From assembly GCA_018262985.1 (NCBI GenBank), contig JADFDI010000012.1, positions 1 to 64,000 on the forward strand: 64,000 nucleotides of DNA, written 5' to 3'. The stretch is from Spirochaetota bacterium. Lineage in GTDB: Bacteria > Spirochaetota > Spirochaetia > Treponematales > UBA12059. Position 1 is the first letter of the stretch. Every line of letters starts with the position of its first letter. Made by a program: the position numbers and the translations under genes. The notes below the pieces were generated by a model that made no database searches, had not been told where the DNA came from, and saw only the letters and a list, made by a program, of their open reading frames with translations. Shown here piece after piece: positions 33,375 to 42,174 of the stretch.

Positions 33375-35588
33375 ATGGCACAGCTTTCCCCGGCCGCGAG
33401 GCGGCGCGCTCGCGGTTCGTACTACGCGTTCAACGTGCTCAACTCGGTCTCGTTCGCGCTGCTGTCCGGAAGCTTCGTGACGCTGCTCGCGCTCCGGCTC
33501 GGCGCGACGGGGACGGAGCTCGGCCTGCTCAACGCGTTCGGCTACGCGACCTTCTTCTTCATGCCGCTCGGGAAGCGCCTGGTCAGGCGGCACCGCATCG
33601 TCGGGGTGTACGCGTTCGGCTGGGCGGCCCGCTACCTGGGCATGGCGCCGATTTTGGCGGCGCCTTTCCTCTCGGGCGCGGGCCATGACGCTCTGGCGAT
33701 AGGGGCGGTGCTGCTCGGGTCCGCGCTGTTCAACGTGTTCCGCGGCGTCGGGATGATCGGCAACAACCCGGTGCTCGCGCACCTGGGGGAGGGGCGCGAC
33801 CGCGGGGCCTTCATCATGACGGTGCAGGTGATAGCCAACGTGGCGGGCATGGGGACGAGCCTCGCGGCGGCCCTGCTGCTCGGCCGCGACGCGGGGACCG
33901 GGCTCTACGCGACCCTGGTCGGCGCGGGCATGGCGGCGGGGCTCGCGGGCACCATGCTGCTCACGCGCGTGCCGGAGCCGGAGGAGTACCGGCCGGCGGC
34001 GGACTCCTCCGCCTTCCGCACGGCGCGCGACTCGTTCCGCGACAAGGGGTACCGCGCCTTCCTCGCGGTGTTCCTGCCGGTGTCGGTGGCCTCGGGCGCG
34101 GCGCGCTCGTTCCTGCCCGTGTGGGCCAAGACCGTGTACGCGCAGGGCGACGACCTGGTCATGTTGTGGTCGCTCCTCGCCTCGCTCGGCTCGGTGAGCG
34201 TGGGGCTCGTGATGAAGCGGGTCATCGACCGGCTCGGCGCCAAGCCGCTCTACGCGATACTGGGCGCGGCGGCGGCGCTGGCCCTGGCGCCGGTGGCGGT
34301 CTCGCCCGGCTTCGGGACGGCGCTCGGCGCGGCCCTCTTCGCGGGCGGCGTCACCTTCCTGGCCAGCTTCGGCCTCGCGGGCGCGGAGAACGCGGGGCAG
34401 ACCTACCACTTCGCGCTGGTGCCGCGCGAGCGCACGCTCGACCTGTCCATCGTCTACTTCGTGGCGTTCGGCCTCGGGGGAACGGTCGGCGCCTCGGCGG
34501 GCGGCTTCCTGCTCGACGCGCTCGAGGGCGCGGGCGTCGGCGTCGCGGACGCCTACCGGGCGCTCTTCGCCTCGAGCGCCCTCGTGCTCGGCGCGGGCGC
34601 CCTGCTGACCCGGCGCCTGACCTCGCTCGACGCGCTGCCGATCCGCGAGTCGCTGGGCGTGCTCTTCTCGCCCCGAGATCTCAAGGCCTTCGACCTGCTC
34701 GGTCGCCTCGAGCGCTCGGAGGACCCGGGAGAGGAGGTCCGCATCATCCACGAGCTCGGCGAGCTCGCGAACGCGCGATCCTCGCGCGAGCTGGGCCGCT
34801 ACCTCGCGTCGCCCCGCTTCGAGGTGCGCATCGAGGCCCTGCTGGCCCTCGAGAACCTGGAGCGGGTGGACGAGCGGACCCTCGCGGCCTTGGCCGCCGA
34901 GATCGAGCGCAACCCCTACACCACCGCCTACGTGGCGGCGCGCATCCTCGGAAAACGCGGCGGGGCGCAGCATGTTCCGTTGATCCGCGAGGCTGCGGCC
35001 TCCGACGACTACATGCTGTCCGGGGCGGCCATCATCGCGCTCGCGCGGCTGGGGGACTCGGAGAGCGCGGAACTCGTCGAGCGCCTGCTGACCGCGACGG
35101 ACAACCCTCGCGTGCGGATCGCGTGCGCGAGCGCCCTCGAGATCTTCGGCGACCGTCGCGCGGTGCCGGCTTTGGTGGCCTCGCTGCGAAGGCAGGGCGG
35201 TCCCGGCTTCGCGAGCGACGAGCTCGTGCTGGCCATAGCCTCGCTGCTCGGATTGCTGGGGGGCTTCTACCCTATCTTCCGCCTGTACCGGGAGGATCGC
35301 GACGAGGCGCTCGACGCCCTGCGCTCGGCGTTCCGCGACCGGACGCCCCCGCCCGACCGCGACGACGCCGCCCGCTACGACGAGGCGCTCGACGCGTTGT
35401 TCGCCGCGCCGGACGACGGGGCGCCGATGGCCCGCCTCTGCTTCGCGCTCGGGGTGGAACCCGGCGCCGAGATCGTGCTGGCCGAGGCCGCGCTCGACGC
35501 CAACCTTTCGCGGCCCGAGCTCAAGCTATTCACCGCGGCCTACGTGGCGCTCGGCGGCGCCCGGACGGCGGACGTCCCTAGGCGTTGA
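33375..35588 (+). CDS. MFS transporter fused to HEAT-like repeats
   Basis: The 737-residue protein has twelve predicted membrane helices in residues 15 to about 415 (MFS fold). A cytoplasmic C-terminal domain of about 300 residues follows, built of short helical HEAT-like repeats (for example SPRFEVRIEALLALENL and NPRVRIACASALEIFGDRRAVPAL). The substrate is unknown. The repeat domain probably binds a partner or senses the transport state. It begins at ATG 33375 without a ribosome site. Confidence 0.85.
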   Translation: MAQLSPAARRRARGSYYAFNVLNSVSFALLSGSFVTLLALRLGATGTELGLLNAFGYATFFFMPLGKRLVRRHRIVGVYAFGWAARYLGMAPILAAPFLSGAGHDALAIGAVLLGSALFNVFRGVGMIGNNPVLAHLGEGRDRGAFIMTVQVIANVAGMGTSLAAALLLGRDAGTGLYATLVGAGMAAGLAGTMLLTRVPEPEEYRPAADSSAFRTARDSFRDKGYRAFLAVFLPVSVASGAARSFLPVWAKTVYAQGDDLVMLWSLLASLGSVSVGLVMKRVIDRLGAKPLYAILGAAAALALAPVAVSPGFGTALGAALFAGGVTFLASFGLAGAENAGQTYHFALVPRERTLDLSIVYFVAFGLGGTVGASAGGFLLDALEGAGVGVADAYRALFASSALVLGAGALLTRRLTSLDALPIRESLGVLFSPRDLKAFDLLGRLERSEDPGEEVRIIHELGELANARSSRELGRYLASPRFEVRIEALLALENLERVDERTLAALAAEIERNPYTTAYVAARILGKRGGAQHVPLIREAAASDDYMLSGAAIIALARLGDSESAELVERLLTATDNPRVRIACASALEIFGDRRAVPALVASLRRQGGPGFASDELVLAIASLLGLLGGFYPIFRLYREDRDEALDALRSAFRDRTPPPDRDDAARYDEALDALFAAPDDGAPMARLCFALGVEPGAEIVLAEAALDANLSRPELKLFTAAYVALGGARTADVPRR

Positions 35589-35613
35589 CCCGCCGCCCGC
35601 GACGGGCTATAAA
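35585..35613 (+). promoter_or_regulatory. Promoter of tRNA-Leu
   Basis: TTGACC (35585-35590) overlaps the preceding stop codon and is spaced by 17 nt from TATAAA (35608-35613). Confidence 0.8.
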
Positions 35614-35638
35614 AGTCCCGCGCCTCGAAGCGGCGCGC

Positions 35639-35719
35639 GCCGGGGTGGTGGAACGGTAGACACCGGGGACTTAAAATCCCCTGCCGCAAGGCGTACGGGT
35701 TCAAGTCCCGTTCCCGGCA
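35639..35719 (+). tRNA. tRNA-Leu (anticodon TAA)
   Basis: The 81-nt tRNA has the long variable arm of leucine tRNAs (TGCCGCAAGGCGT). Its acceptor stem is GCCGGGG/TCCCGGC with a G-T pair, the discriminator is A, and anticodon stem GGGGA/TCCCC surrounds loop CTTAAAA. CCA is not encoded (ACG follows). Its 3' end is repeated downstream three times. Confidence 0.95.
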
Positions 35720-35726
35720 ACGAATG

Positions 35727-35756
35727 AACGAAGAGGGCCAACGAGCCCTCTTCGTT
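35727..35756 (+). terminator. Terminator after tRNA-Leu
   Basis: A perfect 12-bp stem (35727-35738 with 35745-35756) with a 6-nt loop follows tRNA-Leu by 7 nt. The T-run is poor (ATTTAT). Its right arm is part of a 29-bp repeat found again at 36015-36043. Confidence 0.75.
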
Positions 35757-35766
35757 ATTTATGGAA

Positions 35767-36049
35767 GCCGGGAAAGGGGCTTGAACCGAGCGGACCCCCG
35801 ACCGGCGCGAACCGGTGAGCGACGGGTGGGGAAAGCGCGCCAAGGATGGCGCGCGTCGGTCCGCGAGGCGGCCCGGAGGCTCCCGCGCACGAAGCGCGGA
35901 GCCGGAGGGAAGTCCCGTTCCCGGCATCAGCGTGAAGCGCTTCGCGCTTCACGGCGCCGAAGGCAAAGGCTTCGGCGATCGCTCGACGCGGCCTCACGGC
36001 CGCCGGCCCACGGACCCTCTTCGACATTTATGGAAGCCGGGAACGGGAC
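35767..36049 (+). repeat. tRNA-Leu-derived hairpin element
   Basis: It contains an inverted copy of the tRNA-Leu 3' end (35767-35787, 19 of 21 matching), an exact 17-bp direct copy of the last 17 nt (AAGTCCCGTTCCCGGCA, 35910-35926) and an exact 14-bp inverted copy (36036-36049). Hairpins fill the space: one with an ACGAA loop in GCGCACGAAGCGCGG just before the direct copy, and a 9-bp one (CGTGAAGCG/CGCTTCACG). Segment 35746-35774 recurs at 36015-36043 with two changes. No protein is supported in 35720-36081. Confidence 0.85.
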
Positions 36050-36081
36050 CGGCGTCTCGCCGCCTTGTCCGATCCGGGAAC

Positions 36082-36291
36082 TCAGCCCGTGACGCCCTTC
36101 AGGGTGTACCCGGCTTCGGAGACGGCGGCGGAGAGCGCGGTGTCGAGGAAGCCTTCGCCCTCGACCACAGCCTGGCCGTCGACCACGGTGACCTCGGCGG
36201 ACTTGATGCCCTTGACGCCGAGCAGGGCGGACTTGACGCGCATGGCGCAGTGGCCGCAGCTCATGCCTTCGATCTTCAGGATCTTCTTCAT
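36082..36291 (-). CDS. copZ: Copper chaperone, CopZ-like HMA domain
   Basis: The 69-residue protein is a single heavy-metal-associated domain with the Cu(I)-binding motif MSCGHC near its N-terminus. ATG 36291 follows GGAGG at 8 nt. It is the last gene of the csoR-copA-copZ cluster, 64 bp after copA, and should hand Cu(I) to CopA in the cytoplasm. Confidence 0.92.
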   Translation of the reverse strand: MKKILKIEGMSCGHCAMRVKSALLGVKGIKSAEVTVVDGQAVVEGEGFLDTALSAAVSEAGYTLKGVTG

Positions 36292-36355
36292 GTCGGTTCC
36301 TCCGACGGATTCGGTATCGGACGGCATGCGCCGTCCGGGGCTCCGGCCGCCTTCT

Positions 36356-38815
36356 TCAGGCGCTCGCCTTGAAGCGCCTGAGCCTGAGCGCGTTGGTGAC
36401 CACGGATACGGACGAGAGGGCCATGGCCGCGGCGGCGATGACCGGGTTGAGGAGGGGGCCGCCGAAGGCGTAGAGGAGCCCCGCGGCCACGGGAATGCCG
36501 AGGACGTTGTAGCCGAAGGCCCAGAAGAGGTTCTGGCGGATGTTGCGGATGACCGCGCGCGAGAGGCGCATGGCCGTGGGCACGTCGGTCAGCTCGGAGC
36601 GCATCAGGACGACGTCCGCGCTCTCCATGGCGACGTCGGTGCCCGAGCCGATGGCGACGCCCAGGTCGGCGCGCGCCAGCGCCGGGGCGTCGTTGATGCC
36701 GTCGCCCACCATGGCCACCTTGCGGCCCTCGGCCTGCAGCTTGGCCACCTCGGCTGCCTTGTCGGCGGGCAGCACCTCGGCGAGCACGCGATCGATGCCC
36801 ACCTGGCGGGCGATGGCCTCCGCGGCGCGGCGCGAGTCGCCCGTGATCATGGCCACCTCGATGCCCATGCGCCTCAGGGCGGCCACGGCCGCGGCGCTCG
36901 ATTCCTTGACGGTGTCCGCGACGGCGACGAGCCCGAGCCAGCGGCCGTCGGCGGCCACGATGAGCGGGGTCTTGCCCTCGCCCGAAAGCCGCTCGACCGC
37001 GGCCGCCGCCCCGGAGACGTCGACGCCGGCGGCCGCCATGTGGCGCGCGTTGCCGATGAGGACGGCTCGGCCGCCCACCGCGGCGCGTATGCCATGGCCG
37101 GGCACGGCCTCGAAGTCCGACACCTCGCCGAGGGACAGGCCCCGCGCGGCGGCCGCCTTCACGACGGCTTCCCCCAGGGGATGCTCGCTGGCTTTTTCCG
37201 CCGCGGCGGCGAGCGCGAGGAGCTCGTCCCCGCCCACGCCGGGCGCGGCGACGAGGTCGGTCAGCGCGGGCTCGCCCTTGGTGATGGTGCCGGTCTTGTC
37301 CAGCACCACGGTGTCGATGGCGTGCGCCGTCTCGAGGGCCCCGCCGGACTTGAAGAGCACGCCGGACTCGGCGCCGCGCCCGGTGCCCACCATGATGGCG
37401 GTGGGCGTCGCGAGCCCGAGGGCGCAGGGACAGGCGATGGTCAGCACCGCCACGAACACGGTCAGGGCGAAGACGACGCCGTGCCCGAGGGCCAGCCAGG
37501 TGCCCGCGGCGACGAGCGCGATGACGAAGACCGCCGGCACGAAATAGCCGGAGACCACGTCGGCCATTCGCGCGATGGGCGCCTTCGAGCCCTGCGCGTC
37601 CTCCACCAGCTTGACGATGCGCGCGAGCGCCGTGTCGGCGCCGACCTCGGTGGCGCGGACGGTCAGGGCGCCGTGCTTGTTGAGGCTGGCGCCCACCACG
37701 CGGTCGCCCGGCGCCTTGTCGACGGGCAGGCTCTCGCCGGTGAGCATCGACTCGTCCACGGCGCCCGAACCCGAAACGACGACCCCGTCGACCGGGATCT
37801 TCTCGCCGGGGCGTACCAGCACGAGGTCCCCTGCCTCGACCTCCTCGATCGGCAGCTCCTGCTCGGCGCCGTCGTGGAGCACGGTCGCGGTCTTCGGCCG
37901 GAGCCCCATGAGCTTCTTGATCGATTCGCTCGTGCGGCCCTTCGAGCCGGCCTCTAGCCACTTGCCGAGCAGGATGAGCGTGATGATGACGCCCACCGTC
38001 TCGTAGTAGAGGCTTTCGACCATGCCGTGCTCGCCGCGGGCGATGCCGGCGGTCGACCAGAGGCTGTAGGCGAGCGCCGCCGAGGTGCCGATGGCGATGA
38101 GGGAGTCCATGTTGGGGGCGCGGTGCCAAAGGGCCTTGAAGCCCACGCGGTAGAAGCGCGAGCCCGCTACCATGACGGGGATGACGAGGGCGAGCTGGGC
38201 GAGCGCGAAGCGGAGGCCTTGGTGCATGGGGTCGAGCGCCTGAGGCACGGGCCAGCCGAGCATCATGCCCATGGCCAGGTAGAAAAGGGGGATCGAGAGG
38301 GCGGCGGAGACGAGGAAGCGGTTCTTCAGCGAGCGGATCTCGCGCTCCTTCTCCTCGCGATGGGCGTCGACGCGGTCCGCCGTCTCTAGCGCGCGGGGTT
38401 CGTAGCCCGCCTTGCGGATGGCGTCCTTGAGCGCGGAGACGCGCGTCAGCGCAGGATCGTAGCGCACGGTCGCGCGCTCGGTGGCCAGGTTGACGGACGC
38501 GAGCTTCACGCCGGCCGTGCGCGAGAGCGCGCGCTCCACCGCCGCGGAGCAGGAGGCGCAGGTCATGCCGCCGACGGGGATGACCGCCTCCTTCTCGGAG
38601 CGGTCGTCCACGGCTTCGTATCCGGCCTTCGCCACCGCCGCCTTGATGTCGTCGACTCCCAGCGCGGCGTCGTCGAACGAGACCGTGAGCCGCTCCGTGG
38701 CGAAATTCACCGAGGCCTCGGCCACCCCGCCGAGCTTGCGGACGGCCCGCTCCGAAGCCTGCGCGCAGGATGCGCAGGTCATGCCCTGTATCTTCAGGTC
38801 CAGCGCCTTGATCAT
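36356..38815 (-). CDS. copA: Cu(I)-exporting P1B-type ATPase
   Basis: The 819-residue ATPase has two N-terminal HMA domains (GMTCASC twice, about residues 1-140) and eight predicted membrane helices. It carries the Cu(I) signature CPCALG, the phosphorylation motif DKTGT, SEHPLG and [10 protein letters not shown]. It pumps Cu(I) out of the cytoplasm. It lies 32 bp after csoR and before copZ, so expression should rise when CsoR releases DNA on binding copper. Confidence 0.96.
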   Translation of the reverse strand: MIKALDLKIQGMTCASCAQASERAVRKLGGVAEASVNFATERLTVSFDDAALGVDDIKAAVAKAGYEAVDDRSEKEAVIPVGGMTCASCSAAVERALSRTAGVKLASVNLATERATVRYDPALTRVSALKDAIRKAGYEPRALETADRVDAHREEKEREIRSLKNRFLVSAALSIPLFYLAMGMMLGWPVPQALDPMHQGLRFALAQLALVIPVMVAGSRFYRVGFKALWHRAPNMDSLIAIGTSAALAYSLWSTAGIARGEHGMVESLYYETVGVIITLILLGKWLEAGSKGRTSESIKKLMGLRPKTATVLHDGAEQELPIEEVEAGDLVLVRPGEKIPVDGVVVSGSGAVDESMLTGESLPVDKAPGDRVVGASLNKHGALTVRATEVGADTALARIVKLVEDAQGSKAPIARMADVVSGYFVPAVFVIALVAAGTWLALGHGVVFALTVFVAVLTIACPCALGLATPTAIMVGTGRGAESGVLFKSGGALETAHAIDTVVLDKTGTITKGEPALTDLVAAPGVGGDELLALAAAAEKASEHPLGEAVVKAAAARGLSLGEVSDFEAVPGHGIRAAVGGRAVLIGNARHMAAAGVDVSGAAAAVERLSGEGKTPLIVAADGRWLGLVAVADTVKESSAAAVAALRRMGIEVAMITGDSRRAAEAIARQVGIDRVLAEVLPADKAAEVAKLQAEGRKVAMVGDGINDAPALARADLGVAIGSGTDVAMESADVVLMRSELTDVPTAMRLSRAVIRNIRQNLFWAFGYNVLGIPVAAGLLYAFGGPLLNPVIAAAAMALSSVSVVTNALRLRRFKASA

Positions 38816-38847
38816 CGCGATTCCTTCCCTCCCGCGTTCCGCGGGTC

Positions 38848-39123
38848 TCAGTTGCCGAGGTAGCGCTCGAGGATGAGCGCGATCTCGTCCATTTTCTCCC
38901 GCCCGTTCCCCGACTCGATCGCGTCCTTGACGCAGGTGTCGATGTGCTGCCGGAGCACGAGCAGGTTCGCCTTCTTCAGCAGGGCCATCGTGGCGAGCAC
39001 CTGCTTCGACACGTCGATGCAGTAGCGGTCGTCCTCGATCATGCGGACGACGGCGTCCACTTGGCCGCGCGCGGTCTTGAGCAGGTTGAGCGCCTCGGCG
39101 CTCCGACAGGTCGTATGGTCCAC
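38848..39123 (-). CDS. csoR: Copper-sensing repressor CsoR
   Basis: The 91-residue all-helical protein belongs to the CsoR/RcnR family. The Cu(I) ligands Cys35, His60 and Cys64 (YCIDVS and QHIDTC) match the CsoR pattern rather than RcnR or FrmR. It starts with GTG preceded by GAGGAG. It heads the copA-copZ operon, and a matching operator lies at the promoter (39302-39326). Confidence 0.93.
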   Translation of the reverse strand: MDHTTCRSAEALNLLKTARGQVDAVVRMIEDDRYCIDVSKQVLATMALLKKANLLVLRQHIDTCVKDAIESGNGREKMDEIALILERYLGN

Positions 39124-39173
39124 GAGCTACTCCTCGATATGGCCGCGGTCGGTCCCTCTCGCCAGGTTCCCCC

Positions 39174-39283
39174 GGGGACAGACCCTCTTGGGGACAGCCC
39201 CCCCCGGGGACAGACCCCCACCGGGGACAGACCCTCTTGGGGACAGACCCCGAGGGGACAGCCCCCCTGGGGACAGACCCCGA
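39174..39283. repeat. Seven-copy GGGGACAG tandem array
   Basis: Seven copies of GGGGACAG start at 39174, 39190, 39206, 39223, 39239, 39254 and 39269. They are separated by short C-rich linkers, so each unit is 15-17 bp and partly palindromic (GGGG...CCCC). The array lies in the 5' leader of the csoR operon between the operator and csoR. Confidence 0.9.
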
Positions 39284-39301
39284 TGGAAAACGGAAATCGT
39301 C

Positions 39302-39326
39302 ACCCCACCCCCATAGGGGGTGGGGT
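39302..39326 (-). promoter_or_regulatory. CsoR operator
   Basis: A perfect inverted repeat, ACCCCACCCCC and GGGGGTGGGGT around ATA, matches the GC-rich TACCCC...GGGGTA type bound by CsoR. It covers the predicted transcription start of csoR-copA-copZ, so bound repressor would block transcription. Confidence 0.82.
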
Positions 39327-39332
39327 ACGTTT

Positions 39333-39361
39333 ACATTACCACTTCACTCGGGATCAGTCAA
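39333..39361 (-). promoter_or_regulatory. Promoter of csoR-copA-copZ
   Basis: On the minus strand TTGACT (39356-39361) and TAATGT (39333-39338) are spaced by 17 nt, immediately upstream of the operator. Confidence 0.8.
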
Positions 39362-39379
39362 GGCGAGAACGACGGGAAG

Positions 39380-41293
39380 TCAGCCGCCCCGTTCGAGGCG
39401 CGCCTTCCACTCGGCGAGCAGCGCCTCGGCCTCGACCGTCGCCGGCTCGTCGACCACGCGGACGAGCGCGACGTAGCGGCCGGTGGAGCAGGCGAAGACG
39501 ATGTCGCGCCCGGCGTCGAGGACCGGCGTCGCGTACTGGCCGTCCTCGAGCGAGAGCAGGCCGTCGAACTGGGGGAACAGGATCGGATCGACGCAGCCGA
39601 GCTCCCCCTCGGGTTCGAAGCGGATGACGAGGGGGACGCCGCGGCGCGCCAGGGACACGAGTGGCGAGAAGCCGGAGGCGCCCGCGGCCACCGTCAAGGT
39701 CTGCACGCCGTCCTCCTCGAACGCGTAGCCGACCGGGCCCGGGTAGGACGGACGCGCCGACGGCGTCGACGCGACGGGGGACGACGCGGGGTCGCTTCCG
39801 CTTCCGGACGCGATTCCGTCCGACCCACCGACAGCCTCGCTGCCCGCGGGAGCCTCGAGCACGGTGATGCGGCTCGAAATCATGCCCATCCAGCAGGCGT
39901 AGGCGATGACGCCCGCCTTCCGGGGCGTGAACTCGATCAGGTTGTCGCCGGGAACGAGGCGCTTCCGGATTCCGAGGCTCGGGATGGTCACCGGGTTGTT
40001 GCAGCCGTTGAGGTCCGCCGCGTCCACGCGGACGGTCCAGCGGAGCGGGACGCCGGCGCGGACGACGATGGGGACGTAGGCGCTCGCGGTGAACTCGGTC
40101 AGCACGGTCTGGACGCCGCCTTCCATGACGGCCGCGACGCCGGAAGACGCGCCGGCCGCGGCGGCCGTCCCCGCGGAACCGGTCGACGGAGCGACGCGTC
40201 GGGGCGAAGCGGGCGGCTGGAGCCTCAAGGCGGGGGGCTCGATGGCGTTCCGGGCCGGCCGGGACGCGGCCGCGTCGCCTCCGGGCCACGGCACCGCGAT
40301 GCCGGCCAAGGCCGCTCCCCGGAGCGCGGCCTGAAGTCCCATGAACACCACTAGCAGGGCGGCCGCCTTCGCGAACGCGTGAGCGTGCCGGCGCGGGGCG
40401 AGCGCGGCGAAGAGCCCGACCCCCGACATGAGCGGCACTGTGCCCAAGGCGAAGACCGCCATGGCCGCGGCGCCGGAAAAGGCGCTGCCCGTGCCGACCG
40501 CGAAAAGCTGCATGCTCTGGAGCGGACCGCAGGGCATGAGCCCGTTGATGAGTCCCACGACGAAGGGCCCCCGGCGTCGGAGGCGGGCGAGCAGGCCGTC
40601 CGGGGCGCCGCGTTTGGCGGGGGCGCGCCTCGCTCCCTGGAAGAAGCGGGGCAGGCGGAAGCCGAGCATGCGGAAGCCGTAGGCGATCATGAGGAGGGCG
40701 GCGAGGCCGGTGACGGCACCGCGGACGGCCGGCGTCGGGTCGAGGACCGAGCCCAGCGCGCCGGCGGCGGCGCCCACCGCTGCGTAGGAGGCGACGCGGC
40801 CCGCGTTGTAGAGCAGGGTCGGGGCGAAGGGGCTTCGCGGGCCGGCTGCGCGCGCGCCCCGGGGTTCCCCGGGAGCGCTGACGCCCTGCGAGAGGGAAAG
40901 GCCACCGCACATGGCCACGCAGTGGACCGAGGTCAGAAGCCCCGTCACGAAAAGCGCCGCGTAGCCCGCCGCCGCCCCGGGTTCGGGCAGGAGTCGGAAG
41001 AGGCCCGCGCGCGAGGCCAGGGCGTACAGGGCGACGAGGCCGAGCCCCGCGAGGTACGGCGCGAACCGCGCGAGGGTCGATTCGGCGAGCCGGTAGCCGG
41101 CCGCCTCGAGCGCCGCCTTGAACCGGGGCGCGTCCGCGGTCCCGGGATCGAATTCCACCCGGACCGTGGCCGAGGCGAAGTCCGCTTCCGCGGACCGCAC
41201 GCCGTCGACTCCGCGGAGCGCCAGCTCGACGCGCGGCTCGCACGAGCGGCAGCTCATGCCGGAAACCCGGAGGGTCCGGCGCTCGAGGCTCAC
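39380..41293 (-). CDS. HMA - SafE-like membrane - double cupredoxin fusion protein
   Basis: GTG 41293 overlaps the FTR1 stop (GTGA). The 637-residue protein begins with an HMA domain (GMSCRSC), followed by a six- to seven-helix TauE/SafE-like membrane domain with the pairs SVHCVAMCGG and LMPCGP. Two cupredoxin-like domains follow, carrying GCNNPVTI...YACWMGM and ELGCVDP...VFACSTG. The likely role is copper delivery or redox across the membrane. Coupling to the FTR1 permease suggests that copper-dependent oxidation supports iron uptake. This is inference. Confidence 0.82.
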   Translation of the reverse strand: MSLERRTLRVSGMSCRSCEPRVELALRGVDGVRSAEADFASATVRVEFDPGTADAPRFKAALEAAGYRLAESTLARFAPYLAGLGLVALYALASRAGLFRLLPEPGAAAGYAALFVTGLLTSVHCVAMCGGLSLSQGVSAPGEPRGARAAGPRSPFAPTLLYNAGRVASYAAVGAAAGALGSVLDPTPAVRGAVTGLAALLMIAYGFRMLGFRLPRFFQGARRAPAKRGAPDGLLARLRRRGPFVVGLINGLMPCGPLQSMQLFAVGTGSAFSGAAAMAVFALGTVPLMSGVGLFAALAPRRHAHAFAKAAALLVVFMGLQAALRGAALAGIAVPWPGGDAAASRPARNAIEPPALRLQPPASPRRVAPSTGSAGTAAAAGASSGVAAVMEGGVQTVLTEFTASAYVPIVVRAGVPLRWTVRVDAADLNGCNNPVTIPSLGIRKRLVPGDNLIEFTPRKAGVIAYACWMGMISSRITVLEAPAGSEAVGGSDGIASGSGSDPASSPVASTPSARPSYPGPVGYAFEEDGVQTLTVAAGASGFSPLVSLARRGVPLVIRFEPEGELGCVDPILFPQFDGLLSLEDGQYATPVLDAGRDIVFACSTGRYVALVRVVDEPATVEAEALLAEWKARLERGG

Positions 41294-42153
41294 CGCTCGC
41301 CGTCCGTCATGCTCGCGGCAGCCTTCGCGCGCGCGCGGCGTCGCGCCGCGTCCAGGGCCCAGTAGCCGAACAGGGAGAGCGTGAAGAGGTATTGCGCCGC
41401 GAACTGCACCCACTCGGGGCGCGAGTACCAGCCGACCAGCGCGTAGAGCGGCAGGCCGAGCGGGCCCTGCTTGTGGTCGAGGATGGTCTTCGACAGGTCG
41501 AAGGCCTTAGCGAGAAGCGGCGACGCAGGGTCGAGGGCGCCGGATTCCTTCAAGGCGGAAAGGCCCTCGTGGATGCCGTAGCCGAGCAGGAAGCCCGCCT
41601 GGAGGATCAGGTAGACGAGCGTCGCGTTGAAGATGGCGCTCAGGTTCACCCTGACGAGCGAGGCGAAGACGAGGTACACGAGCACGAGGGCTCCGACGAG
41701 CCCGAGCGCGATGCCCGCGAGCGGGTAGGTGCCCGCGAACGCGAAGAGCGCTATCTCCACGCCCTCGCGCAGCACCATGGCCAGGATGACCAGACCGATG
41801 CCGAGCGCGCCCGCCTTCGCGGCCACGCCGCGCTCCACCGCGCCGGTCATTTCGGCGCCGTGGCGTATCATCCAGACTATGAAGGTGCCGACGAGCAGGG
41901 TCGCGGCGATGCTGGCGCCGCTTTCCCAGAGCTTGGCCGCGAAACCCGCGCCGCCGAGGGCGTCGGCTGCGGCGAACAGGGCGGCGCCGAACCCGAAGGA
42001 GAGGACCACGCCGGCCGCGGCGCCGGTCCAGACCGCCTTCCGCGCCTCGCCGCGACCGCTCCGCTCGAGGAAGCGCAGCGCCACCGCGACGACCAGGAAG
42101 GCCTCGAGGCCTTCGCGGAATCCTATGACGATGCCGGGTATCAGGGTTTCCAT
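41290..42153 (-). CDS. FTR1-family iron permease
   Basis: The 287-residue membrane protein has seven helices and two REGxE iron-binding motifs, REGLE at residues 13-17 and a second REGVE. ATG 42153 follows GGAGG. FTR1 proteins import iron together with an oxidising or cupredoxin partner; here the partner is probably the fused protein encoded downstream with a 4-nt overlap. A palindromic operator overlaps its promoter. Confidence 0.9.
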   Translation of the reverse strand: METLIPGIVIGFREGLEAFLVVAVALRFLERSGRGEARKAVWTGAAAGVVLSFGFGAALFAAADALGGAGFAAKLWESGASIAATLLVGTFIVWMIRHGAEMTGAVERGVAAKAGALGIGLVILAMVLREGVEIALFAFAGTYPLAGIALGLVGALVLVYLVFASLVRVNLSAIFNATLVYLILQAGFLLGYGIHEGLSALKESGALDPASPLLAKAFDLSKTILDHKQGPLGLPLYALVGWYSRPEWVQFAAQYLFTLSLFGYWALDAARRRARAKAAASMTDGER

Positions 42154-42174
42154 CGCGAACCTCCGCATGCTCCA

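Noticed and set aside
31383-35588. Open reading frame of 1401 codons covering argS antisense and the MFS gene
   Set aside because: The first 660 codons are antisense to argS and show no protein family; the real gene starts at ATG 33375.
39174-39283. GGGGACAG array as a CRISPR
   Set aside because: Units are only 15-17 bp with no unique spacers and no cas genes are nearby.
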